Source: CAWHQZ01 sp963831645 (GTDB lineage Bacteria; Pseudomonadota; Alphaproteobacteria; Rhizobiales; Aestuariivirgaceae). Taken from it: a stretch of DNA of 64,000 nt. Numbering within the stretch: the stretch's first letter is position 1; the number at the start of each line of letters is the position of its first letter. The notes beneath the pieces were generated by a model. The model was not told the origin of the DNA. It searched no databases and saw only the letters and a program-made list of their open reading frames with translations. The DNA lies in NCBI GenBank assembly GCA_963831645.1, contig CAWHQZ010000006.1:310001-374000 (forward strand). The letters run 5' to 3'. Positions 54,929 through 63,217 of this stretch are shown here, in pieces. Made by a program: the position numbers and the translations under genes.

Positions 54929-55657
54929 CTATGCAGCGTCGAGGTAGGGCCTTATCGCCTCGCGCACTGCGGCGGCGATCGCCAGGGCGTTGGGCGTGTC
55001 GGAGTGGATGCAGATCGCATCGACTCCAACGGCGACATCCTTGCCGCCGATACTTCTGGCTTTTCCCTCCTTGATGGCGCGCAAAGAGCGTGCCGCGGCG
55101 ACCTGCGGGTCTCTGGCGTCATGCTCCCGAGTGATGATCAGGCTGCCGTCGTCGTTGTAGTCGAGGTCGGTGTAGAATTCGGCGATGAGCTTGTGGCCGC
55201 GCGCTTTGTATACCGTTTCGTGCAGGGTCTCGATCATTCCCATCAATGGAACCTTGAAGACGTCGGCCGCGTCGCATACCGCATGCGCCGTTTCCTCGTT
55301 GCGCGCCGCCATGCCGTACAGCGAGCCATGGGGTTTGATGTGACTTAGCGGCATGTTCTCGGCCTCGAGAAAGCCCTTGAGCGCGCCTACCTGGTAGATG
55401 ATGCAGTTGGCGAGCTCCTCGCGTCCGATCTTCATCTCCCGTCGGCCGAAGCCCTGCAGGTCCGGCAGCGAGGGATGTGCCCCCACCTTTACGCCATGTT
55501 GCTTCGCCAGCTGAACAGTCTTGCGCATGTGATTGAAGTCCGACGCGTGAAAGCCACAGGCGACGTTGGCTGCGGTAATGAACGGCATGATGCCGGCGTC
55601 GTCGCCCATTCGGTACAGCCCGAACGCCTCACCCATGTCGCAGTTGATGATGGTCAT
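54929..55657 (-). CDS. PxpA/LamB-YcsF family protein
   Basis: The 242-residue product starts MTIINCDMGEAFGLYRMGDD, then NVACGFHASDFNHMRKTVQLAKQHGVKVGAHPSLPDLQGFGRREM, HIKPHGSLYGMAA and ICIHSDTPNAL. These are the conserved metal-site and active-site motifs of the LamB/YcsF (PxpA) family. In 5-oxoprolinase it forms the ring-opening part with PxpB and PxpC. It stands between the transporter genes and the biotin carrier in the operon. Confidence 0.95.
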   Translation of the reverse strand: MTIINCDMGEAFGLYRMGDDAGIMPFITAANVACGFHASDFNHMRKTVQLAKQHGVKVGAHPSLPDLQGFGRREMKIGREELANCIIYQVGALKGFLEAENMPLSHIKPHGSLYGMAARNEETAHAVCDAADVFKVPLMGMIETLHETVYKARGHKLIAEFYTDLDYNDDGSLIITREHDARDPQVAAARSLRAIKEGKARSIGGKDVAVGVDAICIHSDTPNALAIAAAVREAIRPYLDAA

Positions 55658-55674
55658 GTCTTTTCTCCGGCCGA

Positions 55675-56709
55675 TCAGTCGCGCATCTCCGCGATGAACC
55701 GCAATCTGAATTGGTCCGCGACAACGGCGAGGATGAGCAGGACGCCGATCACCACGGTCTGCAGATAGCTGTCGATGCGCGCCAGGTTCATGCCATTCTG
55801 GACCAGGCCGATGAATATGGCCCCCAGCACCACGTTGCCCAGCCGCCCTACCCCGCCGCGCAGGCTCACTCCGCCGATGACGCAGGCCGCGATCGACTCG
55901 AGCGGCATCGAGGCGCCGATATTGGCCTCACCGGTCTCGAGGCGGGCGGTGAGCATCAGGCCCGACATCGAGGTCAGCGCCGCGCAAAGGACATACGCCA
56001 GAAACAGCGTCCGCCTGGTGTTGATGCCGGAAAGCCTGGCCGCCTTGAGATTCCCTCCGACGGCATAGAAGTAGCGCCCTACCCTCGTCCAGTTGAGAAA
56101 CACGTACATGATCGCCGCGAACATGGCGGTGATGTAGACGGGCGCCGGAATGCCGAACAGCCGTCCAAATCCGAAAACCGCCCCGTAGTCGCCCGGCATG
56201 CCATAAACCGGAACGCCCCCGGTAAGAAACAGCGCGATACCGAAACCCACCGACGCCATGCCGAGTGTCATCATGAACGGCGAGACGTTGAACAGCGCCA
56301 CGCCGGTTCCGTTGATGACGCCGATCAGAACGCCTGCGCCAAAACCGGCGAGGGCGCCGTACAGAATGGCCGGCCACACCATCTCGGGATAGGCAGCGAA
56401 AGCGGTCGACATGGCGAGCGCCCCCACGACCGAGGTGACTGCGAGGATCGTGCCCACCGACAGGTCGAAGCCGCCAGTGAGCAGCGCCAGCATCTGTCCC
56501 ATGGCCACCATGGCGAGATAGGTCGACTGCCGCGCGACATTGAGCAGATTGTTCACCGTCAGGAAGTTTGCCGACATCAGCGCGAAGACCACGATAGCAA
56601 CGATGAGCAGGACCGGGAGCACGCCGAGGCGTACGAAGGCGCGTCTCAGCCGGGCAGCCGCGGACGCACTCACGGATCCGTCGGCGGATGGCTCGACGGT
56701 AGTGCTCAT
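55675..56709 (-). CDS. sugar-type ABC transporter permease (RbsC-like)
   Basis: The ATG at 56709 gives 344 residues. About ten spans are seen. The GGFDLSVGTILAVTSVVGA block, then AVGGNLKAARLSGINTRR, GASMPLESIAACVIGGVSLRGGVGRLGNVVLGA, is the RbsC-like pattern. The start overlaps the ATPase stop as TGATG. It forms the membrane part of the importer with the two neighbours upstream. Confidence 0.95.
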   Translation of the reverse strand: MSTTVEPSADGSVSASAAARLRRAFVRLGVLPVLLIVAIVVFALMSANFLTVNNLLNVARQSTYLAMVAMGQMLALLTGGFDLSVGTILAVTSVVGALAMSTAFAAYPEMVWPAILYGALAGFGAGVLIGVINGTGVALFNVSPFMMTLGMASVGFGIALFLTGGVPVYGMPGDYGAVFGFGRLFGIPAPVYITAMFAAIMYVFLNWTRVGRYFYAVGGNLKAARLSGINTRRTLFLAYVLCAALTSMSGLMLTARLETGEANIGASMPLESIAACVIGGVSLRGGVGRLGNVVLGAIFIGLVQNGMNLARIDSYLQTVVIGVLLILAVVADQFRLRFIAEMRD

Positions 56710-58259
56710 CAGGCGGCCTCGCGCTCGAAGAAATGCCGCAATACCCCGTCCTGCGTTATCTCGCGATCCTTCAGCTCGGCGCGCAGCTCGCCGCGATACA
56801 TGACGTAGGTACGATTTGTCAGATGCAGAATTTCCGGCAGATCGGAAGAGATCAGCAGCACCCCTGCTCCCGCCTCGCACAGATCACGGATAAATCCGTA
56901 GATCGATATCCGGGTCCCCACGTCGACCCCCACCGTCGGTTCGTCGAAAATGAACAGCCTGACCTCGCGCGACAGCGCCTTGGCGATCATGACCTTCTGC
57001 TGGTTGCCACCCGAATAGTGCTCGAGATCGCGCTCGAGGTTGAGCGGCTTCAGATCCACCTTCTTTGCAAGGGCGTATGTGACCTTCCGTTCGCTCTTGC
57101 GCTTGAGGAAGAGCAGGCCTGAAAAGTCAGGCCGATCGAGTGATGGCAGAGCGATGTTCTCCCGCGCACCGCGCATGAGCAGCAGGCCTTCCGTTCGCCG
57201 ATCGGACGGCACGTAGAACATGCCGCGGGCGAGAATGGATCGCACCGGCAAATTGCCGGTATCCTGTCCAAGAAATCTGATCGTGCCCGATGCGATGGGC
57301 TCCAGGCCGAAGCAGGCACGGCCGACATTGGATTTCCCGGAGCCCACCAGCCCCGCGATGCCGACGATTTCTCCTGCCCTCACCTGCATGGTCATGTTCC
57401 GGACGGCGCCCGACGCGAGGGTAAGTCGGTTCACATTGAGCACTTCATCACCGGGTTGGAACCTGATCGCCGGAAACACCTGGGAGATGCGCCGGCCGGT
57501 CATCAGCTCGATGAGCTGGTCGTCATTGCTGGCTTTCGCGTCGAGGGTGGCGACCTTGCGGCCGTCACGCAATATCGTGATCCGGTCCCCGATGCGCCGA
57601 AGCTCCCCCATCCGGTGGGTAATGTAGATGATTCCCACCCCTTGCCTCTGCGCCTGCCCGATGAGGGCGAACAGGCGGTCGGTTTCGCGTTCTGTCAGCG
57701 AGGCTGTGGGCTCGTCGAAAATCAGGATCGAAGGCTGGGAACGGAATGCCTTGGCGATTTCCACCATCTGCTGTTCCGCTCGCGAGAGGTAGGCGACGCG
57801 CTGCGTGGGCTGGATCGGAAAATCGAGCTCGGCGAGTATTTCGACGGCGCGCCGATGCAGGCGCGCCTTGTCGAGGAAGGAACCTTTAGTGGGTTCCGAG
57901 CCGAGGAACAGGTTCTCTTCGACCGTAAGCTGGGGAACCAGCGAGAATTCCTGAAAGACCGCGCTGATGCCCCTTTGCCGTGCTTCATGAACGGAGCCGA
58001 AGTCGACCTTTTCGCCTTTGAGCCTCACCGTTCCCGACGTGGCGCGCTCCGCACCCGATACGAGGGCAATGAGGGTCGATTTTCCGGCCCCGTTCTCGCC
58101 GAACAGTACGTGCACTTCCCCGGCCCGGAGATCGAAATCCACATCGACAAGCGCATCCACGCCGGGAAAGCGCTTTCCGATGCCTTCGAGGACGAGCAGC
58201 TCCCCGGCTCCGGTCGATGCTGTCGCCGAAGCCGCGGAGCGAGGCGCCGCAGCTGGCAT
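56709..58259 (-). CDS. sugar-type ABC transporter ATPase, double domain (RbsA-like)
   Basis: The 516-residue product has two ABC domains. The first has GENGAGKST and a variant signature LSRAEQQMVEIAKAF, with DEPTASLTERE. The second has GLVGSGKSN in place of the first Walker A and the signature YSGGNQQKVMIAKAL, with DEPTVGVDVG. Second-domain Walker changes are usual in the RbsA family. A Ser/Ala-rich N-terminus precedes the first domain, and the exact start is uncertain because the ribosome site is weak. It powers the importer. Confidence 0.94.
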   Translation of the reverse strand: MPAAAPRSAASATASTGAGELLVLEGIGKRFPGVDALVDVDFDLRAGEVHVLFGENGAGKSTLIALVSGAERATSGTVRLKGEKVDFGSVHEARQRGISAVFQEFSLVPQLTVEENLFLGSEPTKGSFLDKARLHRRAVEILAELDFPIQPTQRVAYLSRAEQQMVEIAKAFRSQPSILIFDEPTASLTERETDRLFALIGQAQRQGVGIIYITHRMGELRRIGDRITILRDGRKVATLDAKASNDDQLIELMTGRRISQVFPAIRFQPGDEVLNVNRLTLASGAVRNMTMQVRAGEIVGIAGLVGSGKSNVGRACFGLEPIASGTIRFLGQDTGNLPVRSILARGMFYVPSDRRTEGLLLMRGARENIALPSLDRPDFSGLLFLKRKSERKVTYALAKKVDLKPLNLERDLEHYSGGNQQKVMIAKALSREVRLFIFDEPTVGVDVGTRISIYGFIRDLCEAGAGVLLISSDLPEILHLTNRTYVMYRGELRAELKDREITQDGVLRHFFEREAA

Positions 58260-58280
58260 GCACGTTACCCGGCTGGACGC

Positions 58281-59369
58281 CTAGTCAACCGTGAAGACAG
58301 GCTTGAAGTCCGCAGGCGCCAGTGACGAGGGGTAGTCGAACGAGCCGATGTTGCTCGAGTCGATCACATACAGCTTCGGCCCAACGTGCTTGATGAAGTC
58401 CTTGCCTTCGAGGATGCGCACCGCCTGGTCGATAGCCACCCGGCCCTGGATCACCGCCGAATCGGTGGGAGCCGCCAGGACAGCGCCCTTCTTGATGTTG
58501 TCGTATACCCCGGGGGTGAAATAGTAGGCCAGGACTTTGATCTTGTCCTGCAAGCCGCGGTCGCGCAGCAGCTGCACGGCCGCTTCGGTCGTGGGCGAGG
58601 TGCCGACGATGTAGTTGATGTCCGGATAAGCCTCCATCACGTCTTCAACAAGCTTGAGTTGTATTTCCTTGCCGGTGTCGCCGTACTTGGTGTCGACGAT
58701 TTCGATGTCGGTGTCATTTACCGCGTCTGCGAAACCCTTGTTTCCGGCCTCCACCCAGCCTGCGCCGGGCGGGCCGGGGAACCATGCGACCTTGACTTTG
58801 CCGGAGCCTTTGGGATGGAGTTTGGCGATGTATTCACCGGCCTTGAACCCCATCTCACCGAACGAGACCAGGGATTTTGCCGAGAGGTCGGATGACGACA
58901 TGCCGTTGATGACGTCGATCACCGGAATGTTCTTGCCGCGGATTTCCTTTACCAGATTGTTGAGACCGTCGAAGGAGATCGCCCCGATGACCACTGCCTG
59001 GGCGCCACCGGCCACGCAGTCCTCGATCTGGGATATCTGTTTGTTGAGATTGGTGTAGCCGCCGGCCTCGACCAGCGTCATCTTGGCGCCTGTACGGGCC
59101 GCTTCTTCCGCGACGCCGTAGGCGACAGCGAGCCAGTAGGCGTCCTTCATGTGCGGGAACGAAACGCAGATGTTCCATTTCTGCGCTGCCTTCTCGACCG
59201 GCGAATAATCCTGCTGCTTGCGCGGGCTTTCCATGTTGAATGGAGGATCCCAGACCTCAACGGGGAACGGAAACCACGCCTTGTCCTGAGCCATTCCCGC
59301 TCCTAAGGGCAATGCTAGGCACGCCAGTCCCGCGGCCAGGCCGATCGTCCTTCTGGTAAACCTTGTCAT
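58281..59369 (-). CDS. TorT/sugar-type ABC periplasmic binding protein
   Basis: The start at 59369 after GGAGGAG gives 362 residues. The signal peptide ends at AGMAQD. The mature part has WNICVSFPHMKDAYWLAVAYGVAEEAARTGAKMTLVEAGGYTNLNKQISQIEDCVAGGAQAVVIGAIS, the pattern of type-I periplasmic binding proteins like TorT and RbsB, and then GMSSSDLSAKSLVSFGEMG. Its ligand is unknown. It is the first gene of the eight-gene operon. TorT itself binds TMAO, but here the partners are importer subunits, not a sensor. Confidence 0.92.
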   Translation of the reverse strand: MTRFTRRTIGLAAGLACLALPLGAGMAQDKAWFPFPVEVWDPPFNMESPRKQQDYSPVEKAAQKWNICVSFPHMKDAYWLAVAYGVAEEAARTGAKMTLVEAGGYTNLNKQISQIEDCVAGGAQAVVIGAISFDGLNNLVKEIRGKNIPVIDVINGMSSSDLSAKSLVSFGEMGFKAGEYIAKLHPKGSGKVKVAWFPGPPGAGWVEAGNKGFADAVNDTDIEIVDTKYGDTGKEIQLKLVEDVMEAYPDINYIVGTSPTTEAAVQLLRDRGLQDKIKVLAYYFTPGVYDNIKKGAVLAAPTDSAVIQGRVAIDQAVRILEGKDFIKHVGPKLYVIDSSNIGSFDYPSSLAPADFKPVFTVD

Positions 59370-59667
59370 GCGACTCCTCCTTGGTTTTACTCCCTGAACT
59401 CCTTCCGGAAGGCCAGCGGCACATCCGAAACGCAGGCATGCCATGTGTGAACGGCATCCACTGTAACACAAGGACTGGTCGCGGCGGCTAGCCAATGCAT
59501 GCGCCGGTGACAAAGCTACTCAAGCTACCCCGGTCTCCATTGCACGGCACAAATGGAGCCGCTATAAGCCCTCGCGCGGGCGCCGGTTGGCCATCCGGAA
59601 GCCTGCAGGCGAAGCGGAGCCGCTGCGGCTCCCTTTGAGTTTCTCGAACCGCACCAAGGAGTTCCGC
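59370..59667. other. intergenic stretch between the importer operon and rplY
   Basis: About 300 bases contain the divergent promoters of the minus-strand operon and of rplY. No gene or clear palindrome was seen. A long open frame crossing it on the minus strand is the antisense mirror of rplY. Confidence 0.5.
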
Positions 59668-60448
59668 ATGGCGAAAGTTCTGTCGTTGAAGGCGGTCGCG
59701 CGCGCCCGATCTGGCAAGGGAGCGGCCCGGTCGGTACGCCGGGAGGGACTTGTTCCGGGGGTCGTCTATGGCGACGGCAAGGAAGCAGAGCTGGTCGCTT
59801 TGAACCGCCGTGAGCTTGCAGGACACGTCAACACCGGACGCTTCACTGCGACGCTCGTCGATCTCGACGTCGGCGGCACGACGGTGCGCGTGATCCCGCG
59901 TGAGGTCCAGTTCGAGCCGGTGCGCGATGCGCTGATGCATGTGGATTTTCTGCGTCTCGGCAAAGACGCTCGGGTGCGGGTCGAAATCGCCGTTCACTTC
60001 AAGGGTCACGAGGCATCGCCCGGCCTCAAGGCGGGTGGCGTGCTCAACATCGTGCGCCACGAGATCGAGTGTTTTTGTCCGGCCGACAATATTCCAGACG
60101 AGATCCTCATCGACCTCACAGGGCTGCATATCGGCCAGTCGATTCACATCTCGAGCATCAAGATGCCGGAGGGCGTCAAGTCGGCCATTGCCGAGCGCGA
60201 CTTTACGATCGCCACCATTGCGAACTCCGGCCGTGCTGACTGCGGAAGAGGAAGCCGGAGTGGCCCCGACGGCCGCGGAAGTTCCGGCGATTGCGCAAAA
60301 AGAGCCGGAAGGCGTCGCCGCGGCGCCTGGCGCTCCTGGCGCTGCCCCTGGCGCCGCTCCTCCCGCCAAGGAAGCGGCAAAAGACGCCAAGGCTGCACCG
60401 GCCGCACCGCAATCCAAAAAGGAGCAAGGCGGCGAAAAGAAGAAATAG
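59668..60448 (+). CDS. rplY: 50S ribosomal protein L25 (Ctc form), with apparent frameshift
   Basis: The ATG at 59668 opens the L25 family pattern: MAKVLSLKAVARARSGKGAARSVRREGLVPGVVYG, then FTATLVDLDVG, VQFEPVRDALMHVDFLRL and GGVLNIVRHEIE. After DFTIATIA near 60220 the reading changes frame; the correct tail is in the next frame (TPAVLTAEEEAGVAPTAAEV and an Ala/Pro/Lys-rich end, stop at 60448). Dropping one A of the AA at about 60222 restores it. L25 binds 5S rRNA. The pth gene starts 56 bases later, a classic rplY-pth pair. A sequencing error is likely. Confidence 0.92.
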
Positions 60449-60504
60449 CGCCCGGCCACGGCCCGCAGTCGTCGTTCGGGCCGGCGCTGAAATAGGAGGG
60501 CGCC

Positions 60505-61113
60505 ATGCTGCTCTTCGTCGGGCTCGGCAACCCTGGCGCCAGGTACGAGCGCAGCCGTCACAACATTGGCTTCATGGCCATCGATGAAATTGTCCGGCGC
60601 CACAACTTCGGCAGCTGGCGGCGGAAATTTCAGGGGGAAGTATCGGCCGGTACCCTCGATGGCGTCAGCATCCTCGCTCTGAAGCCGCTGACATACATGA
60701 ACGACTCCGGCCGCAGCGTGGGTCAGGCTATGCGTTACTACGGCCTTGAGCCTTCCGACCTCTACGTCTTTCACGATGAGATTGATCTCGTCGCCGGCAA
60801 GGTTCGCGTGAAACTGGGCGGCGGCGCGGCGGGCCATAACGGCGTGCGCTCGCTCGACGCGCATATCGGCAACGACTTCTACCGCGTCCGCATCGGCGTC
60901 GGCCATCCGCGTGAAAAGCAGCTCGTGCAGGGCCACGTGCTCGGCGACTTCACCAAAGCCGATGTCGCGTGGGTCGATGCCCTTCTTTCAGCGCTCGGCG
61001 AGCACGCGCCATTGCTCGCGCGGCACGACACCTCCAGGTTCCAGAATAAGGTACACCTCGCGCTCAATTCAGCCGGCGCGGCGGGAGAGCCCGGGCTCGC
61101 GGATGAACATTGA
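60505..61113 (+). CDS. pth: peptidyl-tRNA hydrolase
   Basis: The 202-residue product has VGLGNPGARYERSRHNIGFMAID with the catalytic His 19, then LKPLTYMNDSG, HDEIDLVAGKVRVKLGGGAAGHNG and YRVRIGVGHP, all conserved in Pth. It frees tRNA from peptidyl-tRNA that has dropped off. It lies between rplY and ychF; its stop TGA overlaps the ychF ATG (TGATG). Confidence 0.97.
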   Translation: MLLFVGLGNPGARYERSRHNIGFMAIDEIVRRHNFGSWRRKFQGEVSAGTLDGVSILALKPLTYMNDSGRSVGQAMRYYGLEPSDLYVFHDEIDLVAGKVRVKLGGGAAGHNGVRSLDAHIGNDFYRVRIGVGHPREKQLVQGHVLGDFTKADVAWVDALLSALGEHAPLLARHDTSRFQNKVHLALNSAGAAGEPGLADEH

Positions 61114-62210
61114 TGGGGTTCCGGTGCGGCATCATAGGTCTCCCCAACGTGGGCAAGTCCACCCTGTTCAATGCGCTCACCAAGACGGCGGCGGCTCAGG
61201 CGGCCAACTATCCGTTCTCGACGATCGAACCCAATATCGGTGAGGTGGGTGTCCCCGACGAGCGCCTCGAGGTCCTCGCCCGCATCGCCAAGTCGGAGCG
61301 CATCGTGCCGGCCCGTCTTACCTTCGTCGACATTGCCGGTCTGGTTCGCGGAGCCTCGACCGGCGAAGGACTCGGCAACCAGTTTCTGGCCAGCATTCGC
61401 GAAGTCGACGCCATTGCGCACGTCGTGCGCTGCTTTGAGGACAGCGACGTCACGCACGTCGAAGGCAGGGTTCATCCTCTCGCCGACATCGACACCGTCG
61501 ACACCGAGCTGATGCTTGCCGATCTCGAAAGTCTCGAAAAGCGCTTCGCCAGTCTCGACAAGAAGGTGCGCGGCGGTGAGAAGGAGGCACGAAGCGCCCT
61601 GGGCCTGGTCGAACGCCTGCTCGGACTGTTGCGCGCCGGCAGGCCCGCCCGTGTTGCCTCGCGCCGACCCGAAGAGGAAGCGCTGTTCCTTTCGTTCGGG
61701 CTGCTCACCAGCAAACCGGTGCTCTACGTATGTAATGTCGAGGAGGCCTCGGCTGACCGCGGCAACAAGCATTCCGCAGCGGTCAGGGAGAAGTCGGCCG
61801 ATGAGGGCGCCGAGGCAATCGTGATCTCCGCCAAGATCGAAAGCGAAATTGCGATGCTGCCCGCGGCGGAGCAGAAGGACTACCTTGCTGCCGCCGGTCT
61901 CGCCGAGCCCGGTCTCAACCGCCTCATCCGCGCCGGCTACAAGCTGCTCGACCTGGTTACCTACTTCACCGCTGGTCCCAAGGAAGCGCGGGCATGGACG
62001 ATCGCTCGCGGAGCGCGCGCCCTGCAGGCTGCCGGTGTCATTCACACCGATTTCGAGAAAGGCTTCATTCGGGCCGAAACCATCGCCTACAGCGACTATG
62101 TCGCCTTGAATGGCGAGGCCGGCGCGCGCGAGGCCGGCAAGCTCAGACTTGAAGGCAAAGACTACGTCGTCGCCGACGGTGACGTCCTGCATTTCCGCTT
62201 CGCCACGTGA
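61113..62210 (+). CDS. ychF: redox-regulated ATPase YchF
   Basis: The 365-residue product has Walker A GLPNVGKS at 9-16, and TFVDIAGLVRGASTGEGLGNQFLASIREVDAI, a typical YchF/OLA1 segment. The C-terminal TGS-type domain reads LVTYFTAGPKEARAWTIARGARALQAAGVIHTDFEKGFIRAE. YchF prefers ATP over GTP and binds the ribosome. Its start overlaps the pth stop. The MaoC gene starts within its stop (GTGA). Confidence 0.97.
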   Translation: MGFRCGIIGLPNVGKSTLFNALTKTAAAQAANYPFSTIEPNIGEVGVPDERLEVLARIAKSERIVPARLTFVDIAGLVRGASTGEGLGNQFLASIREVDAIAHVVRCFEDSDVTHVEGRVHPLADIDTVDTELMLADLESLEKRFASLDKKVRGGEKEARSALGLVERLLGLLRAGRPARVASRRPEEEALFLSFGLLTSKPVLYVCNVEEASADRGNKHSAAVREKSADEGAEAIVISAKIESEIAMLPAAEQKDYLAAAGLAEPGLNRLIRAGYKLLDLVTYFTAGPKEARAWTIARGARALQAAGVIHTDFEKGFIRAETIAYSDYVALNGEAGAREAGKLRLEGKDYVVADGDVLHFRFAT

Positions 62211-62662
62211 GCGGGCTGCTTCATTTCGAGGATTTTCCGGTGGGTGAAATCATCACCTACGGCAGCTATCAGGTGACGGCTGACGAAATCATCGATTTCG
62301 CGCGCCAGTTCGATCCCCAGCCCTTTCACGTCGACGCAGCCGCCGCCAGGGCTTCCATCCTCGGGGACCTGTGCGCGTCGGGCTGGCACATATGCGCCAT
62401 CATGATGCGCATGATGGTCGATGGCTATCTCGGCCGCTCGGCGTCCATGGGCTCGAGCGGCATCGAGGAGACCAGATGGCTGAAGCCGGTCTTCGCCGGC
62501 GAAACTCTTTCCTGCCGACGCACGACGCTCGAAGCGCGGCGGTCGAAGCGACGGCCGGAGATGGGTGTACTGAGGTTTCGCTGGGAGTTGTTCAACCTCG
62601 ATGGCGATAAGAAGAGTGAAATGACCGGAGTGACCTTCATACGGTCGAGGTCCGGCCGATGA
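62207..62662 (+). CDS. MaoC-like dehydratase, first of a tandem pair
   Basis: The GTG at 62207 overlaps the ychF stop and gives 151 residues. The hot-dog fold motif is FARQFDPQPFHVDAAAARASILGDLCASGWH, with the Asp and His of (R)-hydratase. The following ETRWLKPVFAGETLSC and FRWELFNLDGDKK fit the family. The next gene starts four bases before its stop. A paired arrangement suggests a heterodimer, with the substrate unknown. Confidence 0.92.
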   Translation: MSGLLHFEDFPVGEIITYGSYQVTADEIIDFARQFDPQPFHVDAAAARASILGDLCASGWHICAIMMRMMVDGYLGRSASMGSSGIEETRWLKPVFAGETLSCRRTTLEARRSKRRPEMGVLRFRWELFNLDGDKKSEMTGVTFIRSRSGR

Positions 62663-63138
62663 CCGGGCTTTATCTCGAGGACTTCGCGATCGGCGAGACG
62701 ACGATCCTTGGAACATCGCATTTCTCCCGCGAGGCGATCCTCCGCTTCGCCCGCCGCTGGGATCCTCAACCCTTCCACCTCGACGACATCGCCGCTCGAG
62801 CCTCGCCGTTTGGCGGCCTGTGCGCCTCGGGCTGGCACACCGCAGCCGAATGGATGCGGTGCTACGTGACTTTCTGCGAGCGCATTCGTCGCGAGCTGAC
62901 GAGCCGGAGCGCGGCAGCGCCAGCGCCCGGCCCATCGCCGGGGTTTGATAACCTTCGGTGGCCCCGGCCGGTTTATGTAGACGATGAAGTAACCTATTCC
63001 ACGATCTGCACGGCCAAGAGAATTCTCAGGTCACGGCCGGGCTGGGGGATGTGCAGTTCAGACAATCGCGGGGTCAATCAGCGCGGGGAATGCGTTCTAT
63101 CCTTCAGAGGCAAGGTTCTGGTCCCCGCGCGCGGCTGA
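62659..63138 (+). CDS. MaoC-like dehydratase, second of a tandem pair
   Basis: The 159-residue product overlaps the previous gene by ATGA. It has FARRWDPQPFHLDDIAARASPFGGLCASGWH, very close to its neighbour. An Ala/Pro/Ser-rich insert (SRSAAAPAPGPSPGF) stands in the middle, and WPRPVYVDDEVTY follows. It is a tandem copy, and the pair may form a mixed dimer. The ychF-MaoC-MaoC order is usual in Rhizobiales, as I recall. Confidence 0.9.
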   Translation: MTGLYLEDFAIGETTILGTSHFSREAILRFARRWDPQPFHLDDIAARASPFGGLCASGWHTAAEWMRCYVTFCERIRRELTSRSAAAPAPGPSPGFDNLRWPRPVYVDDEVTYSTICTAKRILRSRPGWGMCSSDNRGVNQRGECVLSFRGKVLVPARG

Positions 63139-63217
63139 GTGCTGCCTGGCCATCCGGCCAGCTATCCCGCCGGGCTTCTCCACCATATGTCGAGCGATCC
63201 AACCTTGGAGAAGCAAC

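Noticed and set aside
53522..58325. Long plus-strand open frames opposite the biotin carboxylase, permease and ATPase genes
   Set aside because: They are antisense shadows with composition unlike proteins and no motif, while the minus-strand genes are clear.
59587..60495. A 302-residue L25-like protein with an Arg-rich tail
   Set aside because: The Arg/Gly/Ser-rich tail is out of frame; the family tail (Ala, Glu, Pro, Lys-rich) is in the next frame.
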